In this document: positions 47,844 to 57,044 of the stretch, piece after piece
How positions within the stretch are numbered: position 1 is the stretch's first letter
Layout of the letters: each line of letters opens with the position of its first letter
Assembly (NCBI GenBank): GCA_023091735.1
Contig: JALKBU010000144.1
Coordinates: 1-64,000 of the forward strand
Origin: Trichomonas tenax
Lineage: Eukaryota; Parabasalia; Trichomonadida; Trichomonadidae
Length of the DNA: 64,000 nt
Direction: 5' to 3'
The notes under the pieces: model-generated
Seen by the model: only the letters and a program-made list of their open reading frames with translations
What the model was told of the DNA's origin: nothing
Databases searched by the model: none
Program-made: the position numbers and the translations under genes

Positions 47844-49070
47844 TCATTTGGGAAGAATATCTTCTACTTCGGAGATTGAATATCTGATTCGAGAAATAGA
47901 TATTTTCGTTGTTGCAATAGATTTTTCGACATCTTCCATTGTCATATCTTCGCCAAAATTCGACTTCTTCATGTTTTTGAGTATTTCGTCTTTTGGTTTG
48001 TTGTTCTGCTTTTCTGATTCTGCCACACCATTTTTAGTTATGTCTATAGATCTTCTTAGCTCTGCTTCTGAAGGTGTACCTAAAACCATGAAACATCTAT
48101 ACTTTTTCTCCAGTGTAATAAAGAATATAAGGAATGTGAAAATAGATATAACAACTTCAACATGAGAAATGGGACTCGAAAGAATCGATGGGTCGCAAAT
48201 ATGAGCAACAATCGGAACCAAGTTTGGTGATCTAAATATTGTACCTTGGCCATTTCTTATCTGCTTAATTAACTCTGTTGCCAATGATATTCGAGCTGTA
48301 TCTGCAATACCCTGATTTTCGAAAGCAAGTCGTATTGCATGAAATCTATCTTCAACACTCATACTATGGAGTATTTTGAGAGATACCTCCCAGCCATTCC
48401 TTGCAGCTTCGGCAGAACTTAGATAAGGAACAACAGATAAGACTGTGTTGAATAGTTTAACTGAATTCTCTGGTGATGTTATCTTCGAGCATAAAATAAC
48501 ACCATCTTCTCTAATGCATGTTCTTGAGTTACTTAATAGTCTATTGCAAAGTCTATCTAAGCCTAATGATCGGAATTTTCGTGGATATAGAGATGCAGCT
48601 CTAGAAATGGATATTTTCATAACTTCAGGAATCTCAGTGAACTTATCCTCTGGGAGGAGTAGTTTATCAGTGAGTTCTTCATCAAGTTTTTCGCATATTG
48701 CAGTAATGAAATAAATATATGGCTGAGTGGGGTCTGACATCATTGGCGTAGTGAAAACTGTGTATAATTGCTTCATTTGCTCTTCTGTTCTATTATTAAA
48801 ATGAGAATAAAGAAATTGGATATATTCATTCATAACAAATTTGTTTGCTTTGACTAATCTGTCAAAAAGGAAGCGAAGTAGCGGTGAGATTCGTAGAAGT
48901 GAATCAAATTTAAGACCATTTTGTTCTGAAAACCATTCAGCAATAATCAAATACGTTTCTTTCCCAGATTCTTCAGAAAATATCGAGAATAGTCTATCAA
49001 ATTCTTCTTTAGACTCCGATTTATCGCAAATCGTTGTTAATTTTTCACGTATTTCATCATAGTAATCCAT
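47844..49070 (-). CDS. Unrecognised alpha-helical repeat protein
   Basis: 408 residues, nearly all helical, with HEAT/ARM-like pairs such as LLRISPLLRFLFDRLVKANKF and PIVAHICDPSILSSPISHVEVVISIFTFLIFF. The last 60 residues are charged and probably disordered (KKSNFGEDMTMEDVEKSIATTK). A distant resemblance to glomulin-type proteins was considered but is not demonstrable by eye. It converges on the ankyrin gene with only 46 bp between stops. The start is supported by an Inr 23 nt upstream. Confidence 0.55.
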   Translation of the reverse strand: MDYYDEIREKLTTICDKSESKEEFDRLFSIFSEESGKETYLIIAEWFSEQNGLKFDSLLRISPLLRFLFDRLVKANKFVMNEYIQFLYSHFNNRTEEQMKQLYTVFTTPMMSDPTQPYIYFITAICEKLDEELTDKLLLPEDKFTEIPEVMKISISRAASLYPRKFRSLGLDRLCNRLLSNSRTCIREDGVILCSKITSPENSVKLFNTVLSVVPYLSSAEAARNGWEVSLKILHSMSVEDRFHAIRLAFENQGIADTARISLATELIKQIRNGQGTIFRSPNLVPIVAHICDPSILSSPISHVEVVISIFTFLIFFITLEKKYRCFMVLGTPSEAELRRSIDITKNGVAESEKQNNKPKDEILKNMKKSNFGEDMTMEDVEKSIATTKISISRIRYSISEVEDILPK

Positions 49071-49086
49071 TTATGTGGGACAATAT

Positions 49087-49095
49087 AAAAAATGA
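49087..49095 (-). promoter_or_regulatory. Inr of helical-repeat gene
   Basis: TCATTTTTT on the minus strand with the A at 49093, a 23-nt leader to the ATG at 49070. Confidence 0.55.
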
Positions 49096-49198
49096 TAAGT
49101 TATTTTGCAAAGGAAACATATATGTTCATTGCTTGGCTGGAAATACAAATCTAATTGTTTTCTAAAAAATAATTAGATAACAAACTGATCTCTTATTT

Positions 49199-50470
49199 TT
49201 ATTCAGTAAAGCGGTTTATTAATGCAGCAAATGCCTCGTCAGCATCTTGGGAATCTACAGATCCTTCGAATGGTTCACCCTGGATAGCATTGAGGGAAAT
49301 TCCTGCGCTGATGCAGAACTGCTTTGCCTTTTCTATATCAATTCTACCCTTGTTGCCAATTGTATAGAAGCCATTTGCTCTCTGCTTGGCCTGATCGACA
49401 ATCCAGTTTGCCATATTGTCGAAGTCAGTGAATGTTGAGATCTTGGAGAGAACCTTTTCATCACGCTGAAGGACCTCAGCAATTTGTTCCTTAGACATTG
49501 ATCTTGTCAAGAGGCTCTTGCAAGTGATAACAAGACAGAATTCGGAACAGTCACTTAAGAGTGTGTCATGAATGAATTCATGGCCTGGGAAATCTTCAGA
49601 GTCGAAGATGAATGTGATGTGTGAGCCAAGGTTGTGGCAAACAAATGTAGCATTCATAACTTCTGTGAAGATATCAGCAGAGTCCTTGCCGCGAGTGTTA
49701 AGAACGTAAACGACAGAATACTTTGGTCTGAGTGAAACAATTCGAGCGTTCAATGTTTCACGATTGAAGGATTGCATTGTTAAGAGGTGACCCTTTAAAT
49801 TTTGCTTTTCGAAAACGGAAAGAATTGGAAGGGCAATATGTGAAGAATTGCAAATTAGAACGAAATCTGAATTTGTATTTGTCAATCTATCCTCAATTGG
49901 ATGCTCAACTCTATACCTTAATGTTTCAACAAGTTCTGGTGTAACTGGTGATGAGTTTGTATCCTTTTCTGAAAGTACATAATGATCCGAATTAATTGGC
50001 TTTGGCCACTGGATGCCGATCTGTGGATCCATTGGGTTGACAGCGAAATCAAGGTGTGGGAAGAAGCAGCCACCCTGGTAATAGCAAAGAACTGAATCCT
50101 CTTCAGCTGAAAAAACACCATGAGCGCAGTATGGTGGAACGATAACGTGCGTATCCTTATCAAGCCAGCATCCAGCCCACTTCATGAATGTTGGAGAGTT
50201 AGGACGCATGTCAACGCAAACATCGTACATTCTACCCTGTGGGCAGAAGGCAATCTTGTGGTATGGAGCAATGTGAATGCCACGGATAACATTTAATTTG
50301 GATCTAGAGATGTTGATCTGCTTCATTTCTGGATCTGTGTGATTTTTAAGAATGTTGAAGAGCTCAATTAAGTCAGTGTTAGGATCAGATGTTGTTCCTG
50401 GTTTCCTGATGGCCTTATATTGAATCATTCCATCAACTGCAAGTGGTGTTGATTCAAAATGATCAATCAT
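49199..50470 (-). CDS. RmlC-type dTDP-sugar 3,5-epimerase fused to a degenerate RmlD-like domain
   Basis: 423 residues from the ATG at 50470; an upstream in-frame GTG was rejected. Residues about 15-190 match RmlC: NVIRGIH (Arg and the His of the catalytic dyad), HKIAFCPQGRMYDVCVDMR, PPYCAHGVF, and MDPQIGIQWP with the paired Asp. The second active-site Tyr region reads CFFPH, so that residue differs. Residues about 205-423 resemble RmlD reductases in order (LRPKYSVVYVLN, a long middle, then GFYTIGNKGRIDIEKAKQFC) but lack the Gly-rich NAD(P) loop. RmlC-RmlD proteins complete dTDP- or UDP-rhamnose. Trichomonad lipoglycan contains rhamnose, which would give a use. The origin is probably bacterial transfer (inference). 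Confidence 0.75.
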   Translation of the reverse strand: MIDHFESTPLAVDGMIQYKAIRKPGTTSDPNTDLIELFNILKNHTDPEMKQINISRSKLNVIRGIHIAPYHKIAFCPQGRMYDVCVDMRPNSPTFMKWAGCWLDKDTHVIVPPYCAHGVFSAEEDSVLCYYQGGCFFPHLDFAVNPMDPQIGIQWPKPINSDHYVLSEKDTNSSPVTPELVETLRYRVEHPIEDRLTNTNSDFVLICNSSHIALPILSVFEKQNLKGHLLTMQSFNRETLNARIVSLRPKYSVVYVLNTRGKDSADIFTEVMNATFVCHNLGSHITFIFDSEDFPGHEFIHDTLLSDCSEFCLVITCKSLLTRSMSKEQIAEVLQRDEKVLSKISTFTDFDNMANWIVDQAKQRANGFYTIGNKGRIDIEKAKQFCISAGISLNAIQGEPFEGSVDSQDADEAFAALINRFTE

Positions 50471-51303
50471 TCTAATTCTGGCCGATAAAAAACATAATAT
50501 TGGGAACACTTCACTTCCTCATTTTATTATGAATTATCGACATTATATAATAATGCGGTTATATTTCCGTAAAAATTTGGAAGGAGTATGTCTATATTCG
50601 AATTGTTTAAAGGCAATTTACATGACAAATATCTTTTTATATGAAAAAAATTATTAACAATAAAATTGACATAAATTTTTTCAGAGGTGTATTGACTTCA
50701 AGTGTCCACAGACAACATTGCCAGTATGATCAATATGCTTTAGTGACGATAGTAATACACACTATCCGGTTGGATATTACTATTGTCGCTTATGTTGATC
50801 CACAATTTACAATTTAGCAACAAATTACAAATTAAATCAACAAAAAGACAGCAGATGGTATATACGTATCATTGTATTCCATTCAATGATGTGTCAGTAG
50901 TATATAAAATGATATTTAAAAATATAGATTTTTTCTTATTTATCATTATGAGTTAAAAATGTATTATTAGAAAACAGTTATGGCCGGCTGTGAGTGCACT
51001 TGAATAGCTTAAGCTTGATTGACCAAGAATATAACCAAAAATTGAATGCAAAATTCAAAATAAATCCAAACTTTACAAAATATTTTAATTTTAACAAATT
51101 ATTATATATCATTGCTAACACAATTTTAGTCATATACAAACGATAAGCGTCAAAAAAATTGATACAAAAAGTACCTCTAACCGTTTGGTCGGGGAACTAA
51201 AGGCATCTGTATATATCGCAAATATGTATGGAATTCTAAATTCACCAATTTTGGTCGCTAAATCCCAAGAAATGGAGTCAATACACTTCTATTTTTCTCA
51301 CTC
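50471..51303. other. Divergent intergenic region, RmlC-like / BAR genes
   Basis: 833 bp, AT-rich, no gene seen. It holds ATTGACATAAATTTTTTC (50665-50682), a 73-bp imperfect palindrome at 50728-50800 and a GCGTCAAAAAAATTG word near 51148-51162. Confidence 0.5.
50728..50800. repeat. 73-bp imperfect palindrome (hairpin)
   Basis: Outer arms GATCAATAT / ATGTTGATC and inner arms AGTGACGATAGTAATA / TATTACTATTGTCGCT (two mismatches) fold around a loop of about 17 nt containing TATCCGG. It could be a small MITE relic, a recombination site or a regulatory hairpin. Confidence 0.7.
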
Positions 51304-51311
51304 TCATATTC
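51304..51311 (+). promoter_or_regulatory. Inr of BAR gene
   Basis: TCATATTC with the A at 51306, a 23-nt leader to ATG 51329. A second TCACTCTC starts at 51298. Confidence 0.5.
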
Positions 51312-51328
51312 TGAAGAGCAGTTTACAA

Positions 51329-52195
51329 ATGAAAAAATTTCTCAAGCAATCATTGGGTGCTGTCAAAGATGCCGCCGCGTTGGTTGGCTTTAATGTTGTC
51401 GAGAAGACAGAAGATTCCGATTACGAGAACGCTAAGCAGGCTTTCAAAACGATCTTGAGCGATACAGTCCAAATCATTGGATGTGTCATGCAGATGAACG
51501 CACAAATTCAAATACTATCTCGCTCCGTTACAAAACTCGGAGCTAGCCTCATTGTTTCAATGAATTCAGCAAATCCAAATGCAAAAGGAGAAGCTACTGC
51601 AATCAGCATCATCGGCAAAAAGTTGGAAGAATTTACTGTTAAAGGTCTGATACACTCAATTGACCAAAATGTTATTGCTCCTTTATCTGTATATCAAAAA
51701 GAAATTGAAAGATTGAAAGAGGTTCAAAATCAGAGGCGTCTTGCCAGAAAAGAATACGATCAAGCACGTTCCAAGCTCAAACATCTTCAAAAATCTAATG
51801 CTACTGTGGGTGAGATTGATACTGCACAAAAGAAGACCGATGAATTAAAGGCCAAGTATGAGTACTTAAATAGCAGTTTTATCAGTGGTGTTAATCTTCT
51901 AATTGCTGGAAAATCAAAATATCTTGAAACACCATTCCGTGAATTTGTCAATGCATTCCAACGCTACACAGCATCCATCCAATCTGAATTCCAGAGAGCA
52001 AGCCAGAGCTTCCCTGCACAATGCTCTGCAACTTCAACTCCCCAAGCTGCAAATCCATACTCTCAAATCCCAATGTATGCTCCACCTCCGGACGCTGTTG
52101 TATATCCAGAAGTTATTATACCGGAAGAACCTGTTCGTAATCCAGAACCAAAGCCACAGCCGAAAAAGAAGGAGAAAATTGCATTAGCTGCTTGA
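51329..52195 (+). CDS. N-BAR domain protein with proline-rich tail
   Basis: 288 residues from ATG 51329. The frame is open 48 codons further upstream, but that stretch has no BAR character and precedes the Inr. The first 20 residues (MKKFLKQSLGAVKDAAALVG) form an amphipathic helix typical of N-BAR membrane insertion. Residues about 25-225 are a three-helix BAR-like coiled coil with the conserved central hinge (YQKEIERLKEVQNQRRLARKEYDQARSKLKHLQ). The tail has PPPDAV and EPKPQPKKK and could recruit SH3 or other partners. BAR proteins bend membranes in endocytosis. Converges on the Rab gene (103-bp gap). Confidence 0.75.
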   Translation: MKKFLKQSLGAVKDAAALVGFNVVEKTEDSDYENAKQAFKTILSDTVQIIGCVMQMNAQIQILSRSVTKLGASLIVSMNSANPNAKGEATAISIIGKKLEEFTVKGLIHSIDQNVIAPLSVYQKEIERLKEVQNQRRLARKEYDQARSKLKHLQKSNATVGEIDTAQKKTDELKAKYEYLNSSFISGVNLLIAGKSKYLETPFREFVNAFQRYTASIQSEFQRASQSFPAQCSATSTPQAANPYSQIPMYAPPPDAVVYPEVIIPEEPVRNPEPKPQPKKKEKIALAA

Positions 52196-52298
52196 TTTTT
52201 ATTACTATTTTTATATGGTTAAACATGATTTCTTTATATATTATAATCCATAGCTTTATTACATACAAAAATAACAAATTTGATTCAGTTCATACGAA

Positions 52299-52889
52299 TT
52301 AACAACACTTTTGTTGCTCTTTATGAGGATCCGATTCCAAATTCTTAATGGATGGTGGATTTATCTGTACAGGGGTTTTATATGCACGCTCTGCAACAGA
52401 GATAAAGAGCTTTTGAACAGAATTAAAATCTTTTGCACTTGTATATGCAAAGTAGGCTTTATTCATGAATGCCCACTTTTCGACGCGTTTTGAGTCTAAC
52501 TTTGATTCTAAATCCATCTTATTAGTCACTGCAAAAATAGCACATTCGTTAGTCTTGTTGTTATTGAGTATCTCAAGCCAATTATCAGCAGAATCAAATG
52601 TCTGTGGCTTGCTTATGTCAAAAACTATAACAGCTACTGTAGCACTTCTCGCGTATATAGGCACCAAGCATCTATATTGTTCTTGGCCAGCTGTATCCCA
52701 TATCTGAAGCTTAATTTGTCCAAGTGATGTGTTAAGAACACTTTCAACAAAAGATCCGCCGATGGTCGCTTTTGTGTTTGGATCAAATGGCTTACCGCTT
52801 AATGTTGCTAGAATACTTGTCTTGCCAACAGATGAGTCGCCTAAAACAATTACCTTAAAAACAGGCACATCCCCTTCTTCATAATCCAT
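52299..52889 (-). CDS. Rab-family small GTPase
   Basis: 196 residues with all G motifs: P-loop GDSSVGKTS (17-25), switch I ATIGGSF, WDTAGQE in switch II, TNKMDL for guanine and TSAK. The C-terminus ends in KCC for double geranylgeranylation. Sequence around IYARSATVAVIVFDIS fits Rabs, nearest Rab5/Rab21-like by eye, but the subfamily is not certain. It directs vesicle traffic. The ATG at 52889 is preceded by an Inr. Confidence 0.85.
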   Translation of the reverse strand: MDYEEGDVPVFKVIVLGDSSVGKTSILATLSGKPFDPNTKATIGGSFVESVLNTSLGQIKLQIWDTAGQEQYRCLVPIYARSATVAVIVFDISKPQTFDSADNWLEILNNNKTNECAIFAVTNKMDLESKLDSKRVEKWAFMNKAYFAYTSAKDFNSVQKLFISVAERAYKTPVQINPPSIKNLESDPHKEQQKCC

Positions 52890-52907
52890 ATAAATTTTAC
52901 ATACCGC

Positions 52908-52915
52908 AAAAGTGA
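52908..52915 (-). promoter_or_regulatory. Inr of Rab gene
   Basis: TCACTTTT (in TTTTGTCACTTTTGC) on the minus strand, A at 52913, a 24-nt leader. Nearly the same word as at the gamma-COP and GT61-like genes. Confidence 0.65.
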
Positions 52916-53145
52916 CAAAATGAATAATTATTTCATTCTTACTGCTGTATCACTGAGCAATGATGTGATAACAATTTTATCATCTTGAAATTCTAAAAAC
53001 ACGCTTTTTGAGATTGAATCTGTATCTCAAAAAAATTCTATTCTTGTTATTTCACTCCACTAATCCACCGCTGTATGAAAAATGGGGCATCCATACCTAT
53101 TTGGCTGTTTAGCAATGAGTGTCAAAAAGTGCAGGAGATTTTAAG

Positions 53146-53162
53146 TTTTTGACAAATTTTTC
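53146..53162 (+). promoter_or_regulatory. TTTTTGACAAA promoter-type motif
   Basis: TTTTTGACAAATTTTTC, ending 10 bp before the Inr A at 53172. Near-identical to 32922-32938. Confidence 0.45.
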
Positions 53163-53169
53163 AACAGAA

Positions 53170-53177
53170 TCATAAAT
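53170..53177 (+). promoter_or_regulatory. Inr of TMEM43-like gene
   Basis: TCATAAAT with the A at 53172, a 13-nt leader to ATG 53185. Confidence 0.6.
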
Positions 53178-53184
53178 TATAAAG

Positions 53185-54063
53185 ATGATAGGTGCAATCC
53201 TAACTGGACTTGCCGTGTCAGCTATTTATGGTTATTTCTTCAACCATGATCCCATAACCAAATACATTGGCTTTGATCCATCTGAGATTGTCATTGTATC
53301 TTCTCCATATGATGATCGTTCATTGAAGGCGGGTGATATTGTTTTCATCAAGATACAAAACCCAGCATATGATTTAGTAACTGATCCAGACACTTATATG
53401 TCCGAGTATTGTGGAATCCTAAGAAGGAACTTCCAAACATGCATGTGGGTCGAATCACCAAACCAAACATATTATGAGAAGAAGTGGGTATCAGAGCCTA
53501 TAAACTCTGATTATTTTGAAAGCGGGCGCTATAAGAATCCAAAAGTTCAGGTTGAAAATTCCAAATCTATTAAAACATCTGGGATATCGATAGGAAAGTT
53601 CAGATTTGATGACAGCTTGAAGTATATTGCCGATGAGTGGAGGACTTTATATCCAAACCAATATCAAATTAACCAATTTATGCAATCTCCATATGCAAAG
53701 GAATTCTGGTATTATGATGGAGGATACTTCTATTCTAGCCCCAATGCAAATCCAGAAGGCCATATAAATAACGATAAATGCACCCCAGGTCAAATGAGAA
53801 TGTATTTCGATTATTGGGCCCCTTATAGAATGACTGTTCTAGGAGAATATCATCAAGGGTCAATCCAAAGAACAGATGCATACAGGTCAGAGCTGGGATA
53901 CATTGCTGAAGGAGATTTAAGTCTAAACCAATTACTTGAAAAAGTGCATGGTAGGAGCAAAGGTTTTTCCTGGTCTATTGCTTTCTTTGTTGCAATTGCT
54001 GTTTACATATTGGAAAAAATATTCAATAAGAATCCAGAAAGAAATCCTAACTTGCCTGCTTAA
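53185..54063 (+). CDS. TMEM43 (LUMA)-like membrane protein
   Basis: 292 residues. There is one hydrophobic helix at the N-terminus (about 2-19) and one near the C-terminus (about 264-280, GFSWSIAFFVAIAVYILEKIF). Between them lies a lumenal domain with CMWVESPNQTYYEKKWVSEPI...SGRYKNP, IGKFRFDDSL and a final AEGDLSLNQLLEK. This follows the TMEM43 pattern: C..WEE..., YSY...W, then a beta-rich repeat, ending in G.FS.EEVF. Animal TMEM43 has extra C-terminal helices, so this version is shorter. Likely ER or inner nuclear membrane. Family call from pattern only. Confidence 0.6.
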   Translation: MIGAILTGLAVSAIYGYFFNHDPITKYIGFDPSEIVIVSSPYDDRSLKAGDIVFIKIQNPAYDLVTDPDTYMSEYCGILRRNFQTCMWVESPNQTYYEKKWVSEPINSDYFESGRYKNPKVQVENSKSIKTSGISIGKFRFDDSLKYIADEWRTLYPNQYQINQFMQSPYAKEFWYYDGGYFYSSPNANPEGHINNDKCTPGQMRMYFDYWAPYRMTVLGEYHQGSIQRTDAYRSELGYIAEGDLSLNQLLEKVHGRSKGFSWSIAFFVAIAVYILEKIFNKNPERNPNLPA

Positions 54064-54207
54064 CGAATAATGGGATAATCGATGTGAATCAACCATTAAT
54101 TTGATTCAAATAAAATTTGATATAACATCTCTACTAATAATCAAAGAAATTGATTGTTAGTACACATTTGTTCAGTTATATTTTGATTATAATTTTTTTT
54201 GTAAATC

Positions 54208-54215
54208 TCATAAAT
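54208..54215 (+). promoter_or_regulatory. Inr of UBL-UBA-Myb gene
   Basis: TCATAAAT with the A at 54210, an 8-nt leader to ATG 54218. Same octamer as at 53170 and 20675. Confidence 0.6.
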
Positions 54216-54217
54216 TT

Positions 54218-56827
54218 ATGGAAATTCGAGTATTAAGCCCAACTAAGGAAATTATAACAATGACTGTTGATGAAATAGCGACTTGCATGCATATCAAGTC
54301 TATAATAGCAGAGAGAGCGAATTGTTCAATATTAGACATCCAAATTTTCCTTAATGATCAAGCAATCCAAGACAATATGGTTCTCTGTAAACTCAAAATT
54401 CCAGCAGATGCAATAATGGTTGCTAAAAAAGAGGTAAATATGATTATGCAAAATCAGACCAATGCAAACATGTTAAATCAGATTGAAACTAAAGCACAAA
54501 CAGCTTTAGAATCTTCAGGTATTATTGATCTTCATAGAAAATACAAGCATGACCCTCCAGATTTTATTGATAAAATTAATTTTATTAAAAAAGAAGGATT
54601 TACTCATGCAAATATCAAAGATATCCTTAGGAAAACAAATTACCAAGTCGATGAAGCTATAAAAATACTGAATTCTGATGTCCATAATTTTTCTACTCAA
54701 AATGATCAAGGAACTCCAGCACCAGCGATATTAGAGGATGATTTGATATCCAAAAAGCTGATAAATGTAATTAACTCCATTAATCAAGAAATTGTTCAAT
54801 TGAAAAAGCAACTATATACTGGAGACATTTTTCAATTGCTAGACTCTGTATGCGAAAAATATGCCAAAGCTTCTGTGAAGGAAGGAAAAAATATCGAAGA
54901 ACAGATCCGCGCTCCATCTACCAAATCAAAGCGATGGTCTATTGAAGAGGAGGAAATTTTAGCGAACAAATACACCGAACTTGGTGCTAACTGGAATGCT
55001 ATTGCAGAATTCATTCCTGGAAGAACCGCCAATGCTATAATGCAACATTTTCAAATACATAATAAGTACTTACTATCACACAGAGTAAAGCAGGCTCAAG
55101 CTCAGCCACTATCAAAGCTAATACCTGAGATCCAATTTGATCCAAATGATGAAGCAGTTTTGTTTGAGGCATGGAAGATATTTGGTAACGATTGGGAATC
55201 AATTTCATGCGTTCTCCCCCAATATCCCATTGATTTTATTGCTGATTATTGGAATAAGAATATGTATTTGAGGTACTTAGAAGAGGGACTGATTCCTGTA
55301 TCTGATGATACAATATTAGAGTATAGAAAGTATAGAAATGATCGCAAGAAAAAAATTCCGTCCATTCTTGATAATGTTCGATCTGAACCACCTCAAATCA
55401 CGCTTCCTGAAAGTGTGAAGCAGCCAAAAGATTCAGAAGATGTTTTCCAGCCAGGGCAAAGATATGCACCAAATCAAAGATCATTGCTATGGACAGAAGA
55501 GGAAGAAAAAATAGTTATTGATATGAAATTTAAAGGATCAAGTTTTGAAGAAATTGCAAAAGTTCTCAAAACGAGAACTCCATCAACAATTGCAACAAGG
55601 TGGTATGCCAAATTGATGAAGCAAGCTGGTGCTACAAATGATGAAGGAGAGATAGTGAAAATTGATGACACAACCGATGAAGAAATCGAAGAGCCAAATG
55701 ATGATTTCAGTGCTTTTGATAATGCCAATAAACGTCAGTGGACTGATAAAGAAGATGAACTGTTAATCAAGCTCTACAACGAATATCATTCTGATTGGGA
55801 GAAAATCAATTCATTCTTTGCAAATCGAACACCTACTGCATGCAGAATGCATTGTTATATAATTCGTCATAAGTTTAATGGAAAACTACAATTATCCGGT
55901 CCTCAAAAGCAGAAATCATCAGTTTCACAATCGCAATCTGCATTGGCTATCACTCAAAGTGATGATGAATATATAGAAAAGAAGAGTAATGATGCTTTAA
56001 AGAGAAACTATGTAAATTGGTCTGAAGAAGATGACAGAAAGATTATTGAAGCGATTGATCGAGGTGCAAGTTGGAAAGAAATTTTTGCAATGTTCCCTGA
56101 AAGGAAAGAATCTTCAGTTAGGACCCATTGTCAATACACACTAAAGAAGAAAGTTAAAAATATCACCTTGCCTCACAGTCCAGGACATACCTGGACCACC
56201 GAAGATGATAACAAGCTTATCGAGATGAAAAAAATCGGAAGATCGTGGGCTGACATTGCTGCTGCAATTCCTGGACATAGCCAATCATCGATGATCGCCA
56301 GATGGAACTTGAAATTAAAGGAAAAGCATCCTGTTGAGAAAGCAGAGAAGCCTAAGAAGGTGCTATTTTCTAAACGAGAAGAAAACTTAATTTTAAAGAA
56401 GAGGAAAATGGGTTCTTCATGGGAAGAAATTGCACTTTTGTTTCCCGCAAAGAAAGTTCCATTCATCAAGAAATATTACGAAAATATTTCAATCGAGAAT
56501 GAATCAGCAAATTTGGATGAGACAAACTTTGACGAAAAGTGGACTCCTGAAGAAGATGATGCTATCTACGGTTCCTTGTCCAAAGGATTGATTAGCACTG
56601 AAATTGTTAAAACGTTTCCAAACAGATCGAAGGTTGATGTTTATAATAGGATCGAATACATTAAGCAATCAATGGCAACGCAAATTTCAACACCAACTAT
56701 TCCAAAACCTCCAAGTGATGAAATTAATCAGAAATGCAACACAGAACAAGGAAGCAATCATCTCCCGCTATACAATTCAAATAGCAATGATGATGCCAAG
56801 AAAGAAGAGCCCATTCCAGCAGATTAA
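54218..56827 (+). CDS. UBL-UBA protein with eight Myb/SANT repeats
   Basis: 869 residues. Residues 1-75 read as a ubiquitin-like domain (MEIRVLSPTKEIITMTV..., IFLNDQAIQDNMVLCKL). Residues about 110-150 look like a UBA/CUE helix bundle (FIKKEGFTHANIKDILRKTNYQVDEAIKIL). Eight Myb/SANT units follow, starting near residues 238, 307, 422, 506, 598, 656, 715 and 773, most with W-S/T-x-E-E-D, a second W in SW..I, and a helix-3 R.H/R.W. Units 2 and 7 lack the first Trp. Multi-Myb arrays bind DNA, as in SNAPC4. A UBL-UBA front end is the hallmark of proteasome shuttles. The combination is not one I know. The tail is disordered. Confidence 0.75.
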   Translation: MEIRVLSPTKEIITMTVDEIATCMHIKSIIAERANCSILDIQIFLNDQAIQDNMVLCKLKIPADAIMVAKKEVNMIMQNQTNANMLNQIETKAQTALESSGIIDLHRKYKHDPPDFIDKINFIKKEGFTHANIKDILRKTNYQVDEAIKILNSDVHNFSTQNDQGTPAPAILEDDLISKKLINVINSINQEIVQLKKQLYTGDIFQLLDSVCEKYAKASVKEGKNIEEQIRAPSTKSKRWSIEEEEILANKYTELGANWNAIAEFIPGRTANAIMQHFQIHNKYLLSHRVKQAQAQPLSKLIPEIQFDPNDEAVLFEAWKIFGNDWESISCVLPQYPIDFIADYWNKNMYLRYLEEGLIPVSDDTILEYRKYRNDRKKKIPSILDNVRSEPPQITLPESVKQPKDSEDVFQPGQRYAPNQRSLLWTEEEEKIVIDMKFKGSSFEEIAKVLKTRTPSTIATRWYAKLMKQAGATNDEGEIVKIDDTTDEEIEEPNDDFSAFDNANKRQWTDKEDELLIKLYNEYHSDWEKINSFFANRTPTACRMHCYIIRHKFNGKLQLSGPQKQKSSVSQSQSALAITQSDDEYIEKKSNDALKRNYVNWSEEDDRKIIEAIDRGASWKEIFAMFPERKESSVRTHCQYTLKKKVKNITLPHSPGHTWTTEDDNKLIEMKKIGRSWADIAAAIPGHSQSSMIARWNLKLKEKHPVEKAEKPKKVLFSKREENLILKKRKMGSSWEEIALLFPAKKVPFIKKYYENISIENESANLDETNFDEKWTPEEDDAIYGSLSKGLISTEIVKTFPNRSKVDVYNRIEYIKQSMATQISTPTIPKPPSDEINQKCNTEQGSNHLPLYNSNSNDDAKKEEPIPAD

Positions 56828-57044
56828 TCTGAAGAATATTTTTGATTTTTGTTCTAGTTATGTATTATAAAATAGATTGTTCATTTGTTATTATTCTTAT
56901 GCTGTTTATTTCTCAATGAAGAACTTTCTATTTCTGACTTTATTGATTCAAATGCATATTACCGGATTTGAACTGGGAATAGAACTGCCAGTTTAGCTTG
57001 AAAGAGTTTATAATATAAATTCATGTAAATAAACAATTTTTGCA

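Noticed and set aside
51101..51328. Intron or longer N-terminus upstream of the BAR gene (GCTAACACAATTTTAG near 51115, open frame from 51185)
   Set aside because: No matching donor site, and the upstream open stretch lacks BAR features and precedes the Inr; the amphipathic helix at ATG 51329 is a natural start.
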